Source: Nereocystis luetkeana
Taxonomy: Eukaryota; Sar; Phaeophyceae; Laminariales; Laminariaceae
Assembly (NCBI GenBank): GCA_031213475.1
Contig: JARUPZ010000003.1
Location: 11,069,127 to 11,133,126, forward strand
DNA length: 64,000 nt
Direction: 5' to 3'
The number at the start of each line of letters is the position of its first letter. Position 1 is the stretch's first letter. Below the pieces are notes generated by a model. The model was not told the origin of the DNA, ran no database searches, and saw nothing but the letters and a program-made list of their open reading frames with translations. Below, piece by piece: positions 20,640 through 33,113 of the stretch. The position numbers and the translations under genes are program-made.

Positions 20640-20960
20640 TGGCTGTGCTTTCTGTTTTCGTACCAAGCACGTTCGCCTTTCATTTGCGATGATTCCGCTG
20701 CGCTCGCTCACGAGGAAGAATGGAACGAGCGCAAAATATCGTCCAAACGATCGGGAGCAAAGAGGCGACTTGCAAATGCCAAGAGCTCCATGTTCCATCC
20801 AGGAAAACATCCAGGACGCCGTATGCGTGTACGTACAGACATACTAGTACCTGGTACTTATTTTGGGATGCCCGAAAGAAAGAAAGCACAGAACGGCACA
20901 GGCACGCACAACACTGGAAAAAAATGGAAATCGAATGGAAACGAAATATTGGGTATTAAG
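20640..20960. repeat. left part of an R1 copy interrupted by MITEs, unit 1
   Basis: ATTCCGCTGCGCTCGCTCA, AAATATCGTCCAAAC, GGCGACTTGCAAATGCC and AGAGCTCCATG match the R1 copy at 5281-5400 in order. After ACGAAATATTGGGTATTAAG the sequence switches to the MITE. R1 resumes beyond the second MITE at 22521 (GGAACAATCTCCGTGCCTTC, compare GAACAATCCCTGTTCCCTC near 5513), then is lost again at about 22556. Confidence 0.75.
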
Positions 20961-20963
20961 GCT

Positions 20964-21734
20964 GTTTCCTATGCGGTTCGATTTCGAGCTTCAGATTTGT
21001 ATTTTTCGATCTCAAAAACGAATGACCCTGCTTGTGCAGTCGAAATATGCAAAATCTGACCGGAAAATTTTCGATTTGAGAATCCGATGACCCAAGTCGT
21101 CGGATTTTGGCCCAAAATCCGCCGACCTGGGTCATCAGATTTTCAAATCGATAAATGGCATGCTCTCTAAATTCAAGATGTTATCCATGACAGCAAACAG
21201 CAGCAGAACGATCGATGAGTTGGAAGGTGACACAGCTGTATAGCGGCGTCGCTTGGCGCCCGACGCTCGGGCGGCGGGCGGCGCGACCCTCCGTGGCCAG
21301 ACGTCAGTCGCCTGGCGCGGGCTCGGGCCTAGAGACCAAGAGAAGCGCATTCGGCACGCACCTCTCCGTGGGTACGTACGAGTACTTGTACGTACACTGC
21401 TGTACAGCAGCAGCAGCAGTCAGTCACAACATGGAACCCAAAATACCAAGACAGGTGGCTCTAGCGCACTCGCCACGTCTCCTCGCCGCCAGACCAGAGG
21501 CAGCCAGCCTTGGCTCGCACACTTGGGTCCTACGCGCAGTGCAGCGCACCCAGCGCGTCTCTTCGCGGCGCCAAACCACAAAAACAGCAGTTGGTCTCGG
21601 CGTTTGCTCAAATCTCTACACACACAATAAACCTGATTTTTCCGCATAGGAAGGCTGTTTCGATTTGCCAACGTCACATCTGAAAATGCGATCGGGCCAA
21701 AATCTGAAGCTCAAAAATCGAACCGCATAGGAAA
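20964..21734. mobile_element. MITE-like element copy A, unit 1 (771 bp)
   Basis: The ends are inverted repeats of about 34 nt: left GTTTCCTATGCGGTTCG..GAGCTTCAGATTT, right AAATCTGAAGCTC..CGAACCGCATAGGAAAC. Near the left end is an internal palindrome on GATGACCCAAGTCGTCGG. There is no transposase frame, so it would be a non-autonomous DNA element. The superfamily is unknown because no clear target duplication is visible. Confidence 0.8.
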
Positions 21735-21750
21735 CGGTCTAAGGCTGCTT

Positions 21751-22525
21751 GCTTCCTATGCGGTTCGATTTTGAGCGTCAGATTTGTATTTTTTCGATCT
21801 CTCGAAAAATGGATGCCCATGATGATGCAGTCCAAATATGCGAAATCCGAACGAAAAAAATCGATTTTGATAATCAGATGACCCAAGTCGTCGTATTTTG
21901 GGTCATCAGATTTTCAAATCGATAAATGGCATGCTGTCTAAATTCAAGATGTTATCCGCGACAGCAAACAACAGCAGAACGATCGATGAGTCGATGAGTT
22001 GGATGGTGACACAGCTGTATGGCGACGTTGCTTCGCGCCCGACGCGCGGTCGGCGCGCGGCGCGTCTCTCCGTGGCCAGACTACAGTCGGCTGTCGCGGG
22101 CTCGGGCCTAGAGACCAAGAGAAGCGCACTCGGCGCGCACCTCTCCCTGTGGATACGTACTCGTAGACTACACTGCTGTACAGCAGCAGCAGTCACAATC
22201 ACATTGTGAAACACTAAATACTAAGACAGGCTGGCTCTAGCGCACTCCCCACGTGTCTTCGCCGCCAGACCAGAGGCAGTCAACCTTGGCTCGGACGCTT
22301 GGGTCCTACGCGCAGTGCAGCGCAACAATTAGCGCGCCTCTTCGCGGCGCCAGACCACAACAACAGCCGTTGGTCTCGGTTTTTGCTCGAATTTCTGCAC
22401 GCACAATAAATCTGGTTTTTATTTTTCCGCATAGGAGACTACTTTTGATTTGCCAAGTTCACATCTGAAAAAGCGACCGGGTCAAAATCTGAAGCTCAAA
22501 AATCAAAACGCATAGCATAGGGAAC
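21751..22525. mobile_element. MITE-like element copy B, unit 1 (about 775 bp)
   Basis: Same family and orientation as copy A, directly after it with only about 16 bp between. The left end is CTTCCTATGCGGTTCG. The right end is altered (AAAACGCATAGCATAGGGAAC, with a CATAG duplication). The internal hairpin is shorter, GATGACCCAA..TTTGGGTCATC. Copies A and B look roughly 80-85% identical by eye, so they were separate copies before the array expanded. Confidence 0.8.
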
Positions 22526-22559
22526 AATCTCCGTGCCTTCTCATGTAATTGTCTGGGCT

Positions 22560-22673
22560 TTTGACGGGTCAGGTCAAACCTCACGGGTCGGGTCGGGTCA
22601 GCCGACCCGACCGCTGACCCGACCCGACCCGCGAGATTTCAAAACCTCCTGACCTGATCCGACCCGACCCGCC
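22560..22673. repeat. GGGTC pentamer repeats with 19-bp hairpin, unit 1
   Basis: CGGGTCGGGTCGGGTCAGC at 22584-22602 is exactly complementary to the block at 22613-22631, with a 10-nt loop. Further ACCCG pentamers follow. Confidence 0.85.
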
Positions 22674-22750
22674 ACCTGGTACAGAAGAACGCGGTACAGC
22701 ATCCAGCTGATAGCACCACACAAACACACATGGTAATAACTCAATGACAT
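22674..22750. repeat. second copy of the 75-bp block (partner 7382-7456)
   Basis: ACCTGGTACAGAAGAACGC to CACACATGGTAATAACTC matches the entry-segment block with a few differences, placed between the pentamer hairpin and the microsatellite. Confidence 0.8.
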
Positions 22751-22862
22751 ATAGAAGTAACTCACTCTATCTGACCTCACCCCGCTCCACCCCCTCACCC
22801 CACCCTACCTCACCTCACCCCACCCCACCCCACCCAAGCTCACCCCACCCCACCCTACCTCT
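22751..22862. repeat. second CACCTCACCC-type microsatellite, unit 1
   Basis: CCTCACCCCAC/CACCCCACC repeats, as at 9181-9345. Confidence 0.8.
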
Positions 22863-23794
22863 TTTTGGGCTTGTCTGGTGGTGTTTTCGTACCCGGTGCG
22901 TTGGCATTAAATCTGCTCCTACCTCGATTCAGGTGCAAGTCTTTAGGTTTTCTCTGTCTCACCGTTTGTGACCATATCACTGACATGTATCTCGGTGGGA
23001 TGATCAGTTAGGGAAGACACTGGGTGTACTGATGGCGTTGGGTAGAAATGACGACGCACACAACCAGAGCGGACAAACACAAAAAAATACACGAGCACAC
23101 TACGATATTAAAGCGAAAGAACAAGAAGAGAACACAAGGACCCACGAACGTAAAATAGCAGGACAACACCACACGCTAGCTACGTTTACGTGTTCATGAT
23201 TGTGGAGTTATTAGTTGGATATTGACCCTTGGCTTTGCACCCAACCTCACTGCTTATACGAGGTACTACTAGTGTACTGTAGAAATGCACAGCCTGTGTA
23301 ACCTCCTATATACTCGAAATACGCTCTTGGCCTATTTAACCCCCACATCCCTGCCCCATCTCAACAACTTGGTATTTTGTCCTGGCCTTTTTTGCATTCT
23401 GAGTCAATGCTCCAGAGGACACCCTCTCCTCGCCTTCTCTGTTCGCTCCTACACACACCACAAACCACAAATGTGTCACTCTTCTCTCTCCCTTCTCGTT
23501 GGGTCGCCTGAGCGTGTACACCCGACGCTGCCAATCTACTGCTGGTTACCCCTCGCATCCTGCCAGAAATGATATACTGGTAGCGCATACTCTCCCGGTA
23601 TGTCTTATACCAAGCCTTGTCTCCTATCCCAACCAATTCCCTCAGTGCCTTTGTCGCCTGTTCACGAATGATCCCATAACGTTTTCTATTCGCATACAGT
23701 ATGTACGTTGACAATGGTAAGGGTTCTCTCGGCCCAAGTGTTAAAATGATGACTCGACACCAACTCTACAACAGTACAAGCATCCTCTCAAAAA
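22863..23794. other. unit 1 end segment, no recognised gene
   Basis: Short frames only. Units 2 and 3 have an extra stretch of about 120 bp here (C-rich, around 42986-43104 and 60071-60188). Confidence 0.45.
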
Positions 23795-24897
23795 CCCAAA
23801 CTCATCCAATCAAACGGTGATCCTGTTGTTTACATCCTGTCGGGTGCTCCTTTCCACTGTAATATACGTATCCCAATCGAGTTTTGCCGTACGTTCGACC
23901 CAACTTGTGCGTGAAGTTGCTGCCTGCTCTGAACGGTTTACTGGTCTCCTCTCGACTTTTCGTATTTACAGTAGATTCAACACCGCTAGACAAATCCCAG
24001 ATTTCCTTCCTACGTTCAATCTTGCACATGAAACACAACACAGAGTATACCTGGTACAGAAGAACCCGGTACAGCATCCAGCTGATAGCACCACACAAAC
24101 ACACATGGTAAGAACACAGTGACATACCGAAATAACGCAAGAACATGTACCAGTACCATATATCGCAAGAACGCAAGAACATACGGTAAGCACACAAGAA
24201 CATACCCTGAGAAGACCATAACATGCCTGGTATGATACGATAGAAGTTCATCAGCATGAGTATGTAGAATACAAATAATGAAGGCTAACACAGCAGAACA
24301 CAAGAACAAAAGCAGACAAGAACATAGGGTCCGTACAGCCCAAACCCCGCGAGCTTCCCCAGCACTGAGGTGCACGTTTATCATATTCGGGGGGTGTTTG
24401 TTCGAGGATCCTCAAATATCGCAAAAACGCTCAACGAAGATACTCGATGCTTTTGATGTTTTGTTTTGTTCTGTTTTTCCCACACAACGTCTTCCGCCCT
24501 GCACCACCGATGCACGCGGAAAAGGTGTTTCGTTCTTCGTGATATGTGCAATTTTCAGAAGACGCGGTTTTGTACGGTTTTGGACAGCTCTTCCTAACGG
24601 CTTGCTATTGTCATACCGGTAGTAGGTGGAGCAGCAGCCCTTTGTTGTTTAGTGCATACCAGGTATAAGACACTGGGGGGAGATACGATATACGCAGGAA
24701 GCCGTAAATGGGACATGATTTGATTCGCTCAACATTATATCATACGGGTAGCGTACCCACCCGTTTCGAAATACAGCGTGGGAACTGAGTGGTTACTCTT
24801 CTTGTCAACTCACGGATGAAAGTTGTTTTCGTTTTCTATATAGGACAATATTACACCAAAAATGGCAAATTATTAGTTAGTATCATAGCTGTATACA
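23795..24897. other. unit 2 entry segment, no recognised gene
   Basis: Equivalent of 7051-8229 without the 78-bp insertion. The 114-codon plus frame at 24278-24622 is unassigned. Confidence 0.5.
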
Positions 24898-26010
24898 AGG
24901 CGCTTCGCTCCGCGGGCGGCCTACGCCGCCCGCTACGCTCGCTCAGGAAGGAAAAAAGTACATCAAATTACGCGAAGCGAACAGAGGTCCACGATTGAGT
25001 TTAGTGTTTTCAAGGATCGTAATTGCAAACCGGCGACTTGATAATGCCAAGAGTCCCGCCGCCATGCTTCAGGAAAAAACAGCTCCGACGTCAGCTTGGA
25101 TGCCACATATGCGCTTCGCGTCGCGGATGTCGTACGTACGTACATACACCCCAGGTAGGGTACTACTGTCTGTAGTTATTTTCTTCTTTCGATATGCTCT
25201 ATGTCTGTACTGTATGTTCGAAGAAAGCGAAAGCACAGCACGGCACAGCAGCAAAAACAATGAAAATGAAACCGAAAACTCGGAAAGGAAAAAAAATCCC
25301 CGTTCCCTCTCGTGTAATATTTGTTCTGTCTGATTGGAACACCTTACACCCGGTCGAAAAGAAGAAAAAAAACAAATCGCACAGAAGAGCTTCTCTCAGC
25401 CTCGTACGCCGCCCGCCCCTCTCGCGACCACCTCGCTACCGATTCGGTCCGGGTAAAGCTTTTATCACTCTCTGCCACAATCAGCCCCGTCGCCCGCCCC
25501 GCGTGAAGCCCGGTGCTCACCGTGGCCGTCGTTCGCCAGCTCGATAACGTTGGTGTTCAAACTGCACACCTCCCTCTTTCAATTTCAGCGTGGTCGCAAA
25601 GATAAGCACCGCTTGAATATTATCTTTCCCTCCCGAACGACCTTTATAAACTCGTACATACTCTTATCAAAAATCATAAATCGAAGCCAGACAAAGCCCG
25701 TTCATGCATCCCTCGTGTCTCGAGGCACACGCGACGCCTAGGCACGAAAGCGGCGACCGCGCTCCTTGCAACCCCCCCTCTACCCGCTGGCACCCGCGAC
25801 GGTGCCGGGTCCTCCCGCGATGCCGTGCTCGGAGAACACGCACGCACACGAAACAAAAGAAGAAAAAAAGAAGAAAGGACCGCGAAAACAAAGAACTGCT
25901 GGAAAGGTCCGGCAAGTAATGAAAGAAGGCGGTTTGGAAGTGGGAGCTCTGAGAGACCAGGGATGCACCAGCCGAGCACGCTCAGCGGTTGTGATCTAAG
26001 TATGTAGTTC
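24898..26010. repeat. dispersed repeat R1 in unit 2 (full-length)
   Basis: As 8230-9180, but keeps the 170-bp internal segment (GTGTCTCGAGGCACACGCG onwards) also seen in the copies at 5250 and 33114, so it is the least altered array copy. Confidence 0.8.
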
Positions 26011-26225
26011 TATTATACCCCACTGCACTCCACCTCACTCCACCGTACCTCACCCCGCTCCACCCCACCTCACCGCACCTCACCCCACTCTACCTCAGCT
26101 CACCCCAGCTCACCTCACCCCACCCTACCTCACCCCACCCTACCTCACCTCACCTCACCCCACCCCACCCCACCTCACCCCACCCCACCCCACCCCACCT
26201 CAGCCGACCTCAACCTTCCCCACCT
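26011..26225. repeat. CACCTCACCC-type microsatellite, unit 2
   Basis: Longer than in unit 1 (about 215 bp against 165 bp), with CACCCCACCC runs. Confidence 0.85.
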
Positions 26226-26485
26226 CCACGCTCCAGGTATGTGCGCCTCATCGGCATCCTGAGGGCCTAGGACTGCAGTGGCAGCGGTGGCGGTGTTGAT
26301 TGACGGCGGAGGCGGTGTCTGCCGCGATGGCGATGGCAGTGGACTACGTGTAGAGATGCCTCCGCCGGATACTCCTGTGTGTGTGTGTGTTTTTTTTTTG
26401 TCATTTGGCATGTGGTGGGAGGGGTAGTGGGGGGGGGAAAGGAGGATGGGGTAGGGGTGGGGTGGACATAATTGTATGCGTGATG

Positions 26486-27341
26486 AAGGCGATGGGTCTC
26501 ACGCGGTAGCGGCGGTCTGGTCGACCTTTTGTTTTCCTCGCGAGACCTGCCACGTGGTGAGTTCCCCGGTGTTCGTGTTGCTCTCATTGCTCCCGCCACC
26601 CCACCCCCTGACGACGGTGAGGGGAGAAAGGTGGGGGTGGGTAGGCACACGTGTAGATGTGATAGAGGCGATGGATCGCGCGCAGTGGCGGCGATGTTGT
26701 CGACCCTCTTCTTGTCTGGCCGGGTGGCTCTTATATAGAAAAGGCGAGGCCTGTTTCGCAGTGATGTCTCCGGTGTTCGTGTTGCTCTATTTGCTCCCGC
26801 CGCCCCACCCCCTGACGACGGTGAGGGGAGAAAGGTGGGTGTGGGGTAGGCACACGTGTAGATGTGATAGAGGCGATGGATCGCGCGCAGTGGCGGCGAT
26901 GTTGTCGACCTTCTTCTTGTCTGGCCGGGTGACTCTTGTGAAGAAAAACCTGTTTCGCAGTGATGTCTCCGGTGTTCGTGTTGCTCTCATTGCTCCCGCC
27001 GCCCCACCCCCTGACGACGGTGAGGGGAGAAAGGTAGGGGTGGGTAGGCACACGTGTAGATGTGATCGAGGCGATGGATCGCGCGCAGTGGCGGCGATGT
27101 TGTCGACCCTCTTCTTGTCTGGCCGGGTGACTCTTGTAAAGAAAAACCTGTTTCGCAGTGATGCCTCCGGTGTTCGTGTTGCTCTCCTTGCTCCCGCCGC
27201 CCCACCCCCTGACGACGGTGAGGGGAGAAAGGTGGGGGTGGGTAGGCACACGTGTAGATGTGATAGAGGCGATGGATCGCGCGCAGTGGCGGCGATGTTG
27301 TCGACCTTCTTCTTGTCTGGCCGGGCGACTCTTGTAAAGAT
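26486..27341. repeat. 198-bp tandem array, unit 2 (four copies)
   Basis: Four copies plus the leading half copy. One copy has the TTATATAG variant and one the GTGGGTGTGGGGTAGG variant, which adds one base and shifts the frames. Confidence 0.9.
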
Positions 27342-27610
27342 AAATGGGGGGAAAAGTATAAAAACCGATGAGGGGAAAAAAAAGGAAAAAAATGGCAAAC
27401 AAACGAAAAAAACAAATGAACAAACAACAACAAAAAAGGAAAAAGGGGAAACAGGAACGCGATTCGGGGGAAGAAGGGACGCGCTCGACGGGGAAAAGAA
27501 GAGATGGTAATAAACAAACGAAACAAACAAAAAATGAGGGGAAAAATAATGATGAAAAATAGGGGCAACAGGTACGCGATTCGGGGGGAGAACGGACGCG
27601 CTCGACGGGA
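27342..27610. repeat. purine-rich tract, unit 2
   Basis: As 10451-10720. Confidence 0.65.
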
Positions 27611-28085
27611 TGGGTAGTCGCGATGCCCCCCCTTCCTCCGTGTGCATTGTGAGAGTGATTTAGTCGATCGGCTAAGGTGGTTTGCTGTTGCTGATGTTGT
27701 TGTTGGTGCAGTTACACCCCAGTCCGCCACACCCCGGCTGTCGCTATTTCGGGAGCGGCGCTAGGAGAGAGGTGGCTGGCTGGCTGGCTGGCTGGGTGCC
27801 TGCTCTCGCCAGATGTTTAGGCGAGGGCAGTGGCGATGGCGATGCTGGTAGGCACACCAGGCAGGCAAGGCACCTTTTAGAGACTAACGCGACGGCCCCG
27901 GCAATGCACCGGGCTCGCGTCCTCTGCGCTTTCAGAGGGATCATGGGGGTTTATTGACTGATGCATGGATGGTTGGATCGATGGATTGCATGTTGGATGG
28001 GTGAATGGGTGGGGGGATGGATTGGATGATTGATTGATAGGTGGATGGAAGGGGTATGGATTGATTGATTGATTGATTGATTGAC
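27611..28085. repeat. mixed microsatellites (TGGC, GGAT, GATT), unit 2
   Basis: GCTGGCTGGCTGGCTGG is one unit longer than in unit 1. (GATT)n lies near 28060-28085. Confidence 0.7.
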
Positions 28086-29901
28086 CCATTACTGTTTTGT
28101 GTTGGGGGAGACATTGCTCGCCGGTCCTGCTTTTGTTAGGGTACTGCTTTTCATTTTTGGGAGGAAGGATGAGACTCGCCCGTGGTGTTTACTCTTCTGG
28201 GAAGGAAGGCTGAGGTGCCACCTCGTATGCGTATGTACGCCTTTTGTCTGCCTGACCCCGCCAGATGTTTAGGCGAGGGTCGTGGTGATGACGATGTCGG
28301 TAGGCACACCAGGCAGGAAAGACGAGCCCTAACGCTTTTGGCCTCAATTCACCGATATTTTTCTGCGCTCAGTGAGATATGGGGCATCCATGCTTTGTTT
28401 CTTGCTTTTTGAAGAGGAAATGGCGTTCGCCCCCGTCGCGCTCTTTTGTTGGGGGGGGAGGGGGTGACAGAACGGCAAATACTACAGCAGACGCTTCCAC
28501 GGTTACTGCTGTGCATCTTTCGGAGGCGTATTTGTACCTTGGATTTATCGTCATCCCTATTTGTCTTCACTTGGTACCCGCTTTTATTGAGACTTTGAAT
28601 ACTGGTAGGTGCTATTACTACAGTAGTTATATAGCAGCGGGATGGATCTGGCTTTTAACTTTGTTTGTGTTCGCGGAGGAAAAGTGATTCGCTCACGTCG
28701 TCTTCAGTGTTTTGCGTGTTGCTTTTTATTCTGAGAGGTTACATACGATTCTCGCCTGTATAGTACGATGTATGTAGCGCTTCGGATTTGGAAACGACGT
28801 TGAGTTTTGGAGGTGATAGATGTCGAGGAGGGGATTTCCCGGCCGCAGTGCTGTCTTTTTTTGAACCGATAGGAGGGAAGGGAGAGGCGACGAATTCGTG
28901 TACGTACACACTTTTTGAAGAGACAACCTCGACGGTATTTGGGTATCGCGCTGACCCTCTTGTTAGTAGTGGCTATGATCCTCTGGTAATACATATATTA
29001 TGGGTAGTTTTTTGTTTTGTTTCTCGTTTTGAAGAGAGAGCCAAAAGGCTCCTCGCCCGTGCAGTTTTGGTTCGGTTCGGGATACGAGAGGAGAGGGTCG
29101 GAGAGGAGAGGAGAGGCTATGGCTCTGGCACGTGGTGTTTGCTTGGTTGGGGAGGGAAGGTAGATAGAGGTGTCCCCCACACCACGTGCACTCCTTTCCA
29201 AGCCCAGGCCGACAAGTGAAGGGAAAAGCCGGAACGTTTGGTTGGTTATCCCGCCGACTGACCGCGGGCTGTCTGCACTGTCTCGGGGGTGAATTGATGC
29301 ATGGATGGGTGCAAGGAGGCGCGTGTTTTCGTTGGATTGGGAAGGGACTTACTCACCCTTCATCTTTGTGAGGGCCATTGGATTGGAGAGGAAGAACAGC
29401 TCTCGTTGTGTTTTTTTGGGGGGGGATATTTTGGACTGGAGGGGGACTGACTCGCCCGTCATTTCGTTTATGTTAAAGGTTTAGATAGCCATGGCCAGTA
29501 GGGTATGTGCTGGTGCGTGTTGTTTTAGAGATGGAAAGGCCTCTGTGGATATGGCTCGCCCGCCATGGTTTGTATTTGGGGGGAATTCATATATTAGGTG
29601 GAGGTAGAAGGTAGAGGGCAGTACAGCTAAGGTATTATACTTTTGGCCATCATCAAGGTTCTAGTGAGCAGCGCTATTATCAAGTCCAGTAAGTCTAGTT
29701 GTGTCATCATGATGTGTCGCTTTATGTAGCACAGTCGTAGTTATTAGTGTTGGTGGTATATAGTCGTAACAGTAAGAAGCCGTCGATTTCATGGGTTCAT
29801 CATGTTGATTTTGAGTCCACCTGTTGGGTAATAGGAGAGGGATGGCAGTCGCGCGCCACGCTCTTTCGGGTGGATTGTTTTATAGATACGTCGCGTATTG
29901 C
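28086..29901. other. gene-less stretch, unit 2
   Basis: Equivalent of 11196-12996, with small indels. Nothing assignable. Confidence 0.45.
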
Positions 29902-30113
29902 ACAGGTGACCGAGACACCCCCCCCCCTGCACAATGCAGGCGTAAACAAATCCTTGTAGAAAAGTAGAACAATCTAGCGAACCCCACAAAGTGTCGATGA
30001 CCTCTCAATTCGGTATACGACTGTTAATACTGGTGTGCTACATTGTTCGACGTCTCCACTAGGATTATCTTATGCCCACATTGTGCAGGGGGGGAGGGGT
30101 CCCAGCCACCTGT
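29902..30113. mobile_element. 212-bp foldback / MITE-like element, unit 2
   Basis: As 12997-13208, in the same position. Confidence 0.7.
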
Positions 30114-32341
30114 GTAGCGTTGACGGTGCAGGCAAGGGGTCGATCGGGAGGTGTGCTCTCTAGCCTCTCGTCCAGGCCGGTGTGCGCGCTGCATCTACTG
30201 GTGCATTATTTGTACCGTGCCAGGGTGGAGAGCATGTCGCGTGTTGGGGTTTGGGGAGGTAGGGAGGGAGCGTGTCGGGTATTGGGGCAGTCATCGTACA
30301 GTGTTCCTTTTAGTCCAGGCTGTTGTGCTTAGCGTACCGTACATGCGTTAACTACACCGTGCCGGGAGGGAACGTTGTCTGTCATGTCTGGGGACCATTT
30401 GAGCCCCCCCGCCCCTTTTTTGCGATGCTGCTGTTGGAGGCTGGCGCTGCTTGTTTGTTAAGCAGACGCCGTGCGTGCCACATGGGAGCATCGTATCACA
30501 CCCGGAACGTATAGGCTCGGTTAAAGTAAACTCCTCCTGGCTGGTGTTAGCAGCAGTGCAGCAGCAGCTGTTGTATACGCGTTGCACCGTGCCGGACTAA
30601 TCTCCTGGCTGGTGTGCGCAGCAGTACAGCTGTGGTTGTACTTGTAGGACGCTTCATTCACCGGACCGGGACTGAGCTTGTTGGGGACTGCCTTTCAACC
30701 CCTTCCCCCCCACCCCCTCCCCTGTTCCCCCCACCCCCGGCTCCCCTGCTCCGTTATGCTGTTTGTTGTTGTAGAAATGACTTTGGGGGTGTAGGAAAAG
30801 CCTCCTGCTTCGGGAGAGCTGCATGCATGAAATAGAGCACTACCCCATCAATATGGGGTGGGAAGCCGCGATGTTCGTTGTCGTCTGTGTTCCCGTATTA
30901 CACGCTACCTGGTAGACTACACTCCCACGTATTTCGAAGCTGGTTCTCTCGACAATGGGGAAGGTGCAAACGCCGAGCGATTCTTGTATGGAAATATCTC
31001 GATGGGCCACCATTTTTTGCCCCCCTTGCCTAGAAGAAACTCGGCTTGGAAATTCGTCCTAGGGTGTGTATGTTATCTTGATTGTAGTATACGGTATCTG
31101 ACGGTGGGCATAGAGAATAGCGGTTTGAAGTTTGTTTGTGGTTGCTGCAATTCTTGTTGCATCTTGGTCAACTAGTTGTTGCCTTTTGCTCGAAGTATTC
31201 GCATCTTATTGTATATTTTGCTTTCTGCATTTTTTCGGTGTGTTGTTTACGTAGTAGTCGTGCGTTTGCTTTTTGCATCGTGCGTAGATGATACACAGCG
31301 CGTATAGTACAGGGTATTGGGTTTTATAATATTTTTGGCTTTTGTGTTTTTGCAGAAGTTTGCTTGTTTTTTGTGGGTGTTCTGTTTGTGTAGATGGATG
31401 ATACAGATATACCTGGTAGCGCGTAGTAAACAGTGTCTGTACTTACGACATCAGGCATGTCTCTGTGCTGTATGCTTAGCTGTGCTCGCCCCGCGCCCCG
31501 GTCGGCTTAACGGAGCAGCGCTGGCGTGCACACCAGCAGCAAGCAGCGCTGCCTGGAGTTGTATTGGGGGGGGCATTATGCATATTTCTCTATTTTGGGG
31601 GACATATCAATCGCTTAAGGCCGGTGCAGGGCGAGCGATGGTGTCGGGTCCGTTGGTGGGCGAGTGGGCGAGTGCAGGCGGGGGGGCGGAGGTAGGACAA
31701 GGAACCGTCGAGTGAGGTGGAGGGAGGAGAGGCGAGGGACGAGGAGCGGTTGGGAGTTTTGAAAAATGGTTGCCTACCTATCTATATGTGTGTACTAGGT
31801 ATCATATAGTTCGAAGTATGCGAGTAGCTCTTGTGATTGCTCTTGGGGGGAGAATAGAGAGCTTTTGCCGGCTGCGGGGGAACTGTATGTGATGCATGTG
31901 GTGTATCAGGTGTATGTGATTTGTATGGTCTGGTGTACAATAGGCCGAAGGTGGAGATACTACAATCGTAGTTCTTACTGCTGTGCAGACACACACACGT
32001 GCCGAACTGTTTGCGGCGGTTCGGTAAATAAGCGGAACGATGAAATAATGGATATTGATATTGAGGAGGAAAACATGGCGAGGAATCGACAATTGATGCA
32101 TGATACCACGTCTTGAGATCAGTCGACTTGAGTATATCGTTGGGGTCATCAACATCACCACGAAAAAACTGTTAGCATCACTATGGTGGGAATCAATGAT
32201 CGTCGTCATCAACAATTGAATCAATGCCATTGTCGCCGCCTGTCTATTTGTCACGTGCCTAACGTTTGGAGCATTCAGTCGCGCACTGGCGATTGTAGTG
32301 TTCGATGCGGTTTGTACATTCTTGGTATTTCTTGCAGAAGT
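30114..32341. other. gene-less stretch, unit 2
   Basis: Equivalent of 13209-15467, with a C-rich run at about 30701-30747. Lacks the TACCAGG heptamer at about 31434 that units 1 and 3 have. Confidence 0.45.
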
Positions 32342-32432
32342 AGATGGAAGCTTCCATGGAAGCATAGTCCACATCCATGTGTGCGGAAGCTTCCACAAGC
32401 TTCCATTTTTGAATTTCCATGGAAGCTTCCAC
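32342..32432. repeat. cluster of TTCCATGGAAGC palindromes, unit 2
   Basis: As 15468-15556. A second, looser set of CTTCCATGGAAG-type sites follows at about 32880-33060 inside the unit-2-only segment. Confidence 0.75.
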
Positions 32433-33113
32433 GAGCTACGAGTACATATTTATTTCCGCTGGTTTCCGTGAACTTCCACGAGCTTCGGCGAGCTTCTGAT
32501 TTGTGTATCGATACGAGGTACTGTAGAGTGTGAACTCTTCACACCAAGCCGTTCTTTCCACTATAACTACAATATGCAACGGCTTGTTTCTCACCGTAGC
32601 CGTATCCCTACTACCACTTCGAGGCCTCTGCTTGCTTGAAGCAGTAGTTGGGGAACGCTCTTGGGTCGCTGCGCTTGGAAATACGCTCGAAAACTATAGG
32701 TCGCTGTGCTTGAAAGTACTTCAGGTCGCTGAGTGGGCGACAAAATCTCCACAGTAGTAGCAGCAGCAGCAGTAATAGTCGGGTTAGCAGTACCTGGTTT
32801 TTACTATTAGTAACAATAGTAATAGTAGTAGACGTAACCTACTTCTACTGTGCAGCTCCTGCCCTACATACTACAGCTTTCATGGGCTTCCGTTCGGGCT
32901 TCCACCAAAGCTTGCCATGGAAACTTCCATGAAAGTAGCCCATGGAATCTTCCATGTATTTCTTCTTATGTCAGAAGTAGAATTTACTTGCATGGAAGCA
33001 AAAGTTACTTCCATGGAAGAGGAGGCTTACTGCCAAGGAAACTGCCGCGAACTTCCACGTCAAAAACAAAGTGGCATCTGAGACCGTTTTCGATTACAAA
33101 GATATATGACATA

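Larger units (their letters stand above)
7051..23794. repeat. macrosatellite unit 1 (16.7 kb)
   Basis: The sequence from CCCAAACCCATCC at 7051 realigns to CCCAAACTCATCC at 23795. The whole block order then repeats in units 2 and 3 with mostly single-base differences. Unit 1 alone has about 78 extra bases at roughly 7216-7295 and lacks a 120-bp C-rich segment found near the end of units 2 and 3. Confidence 0.92.
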
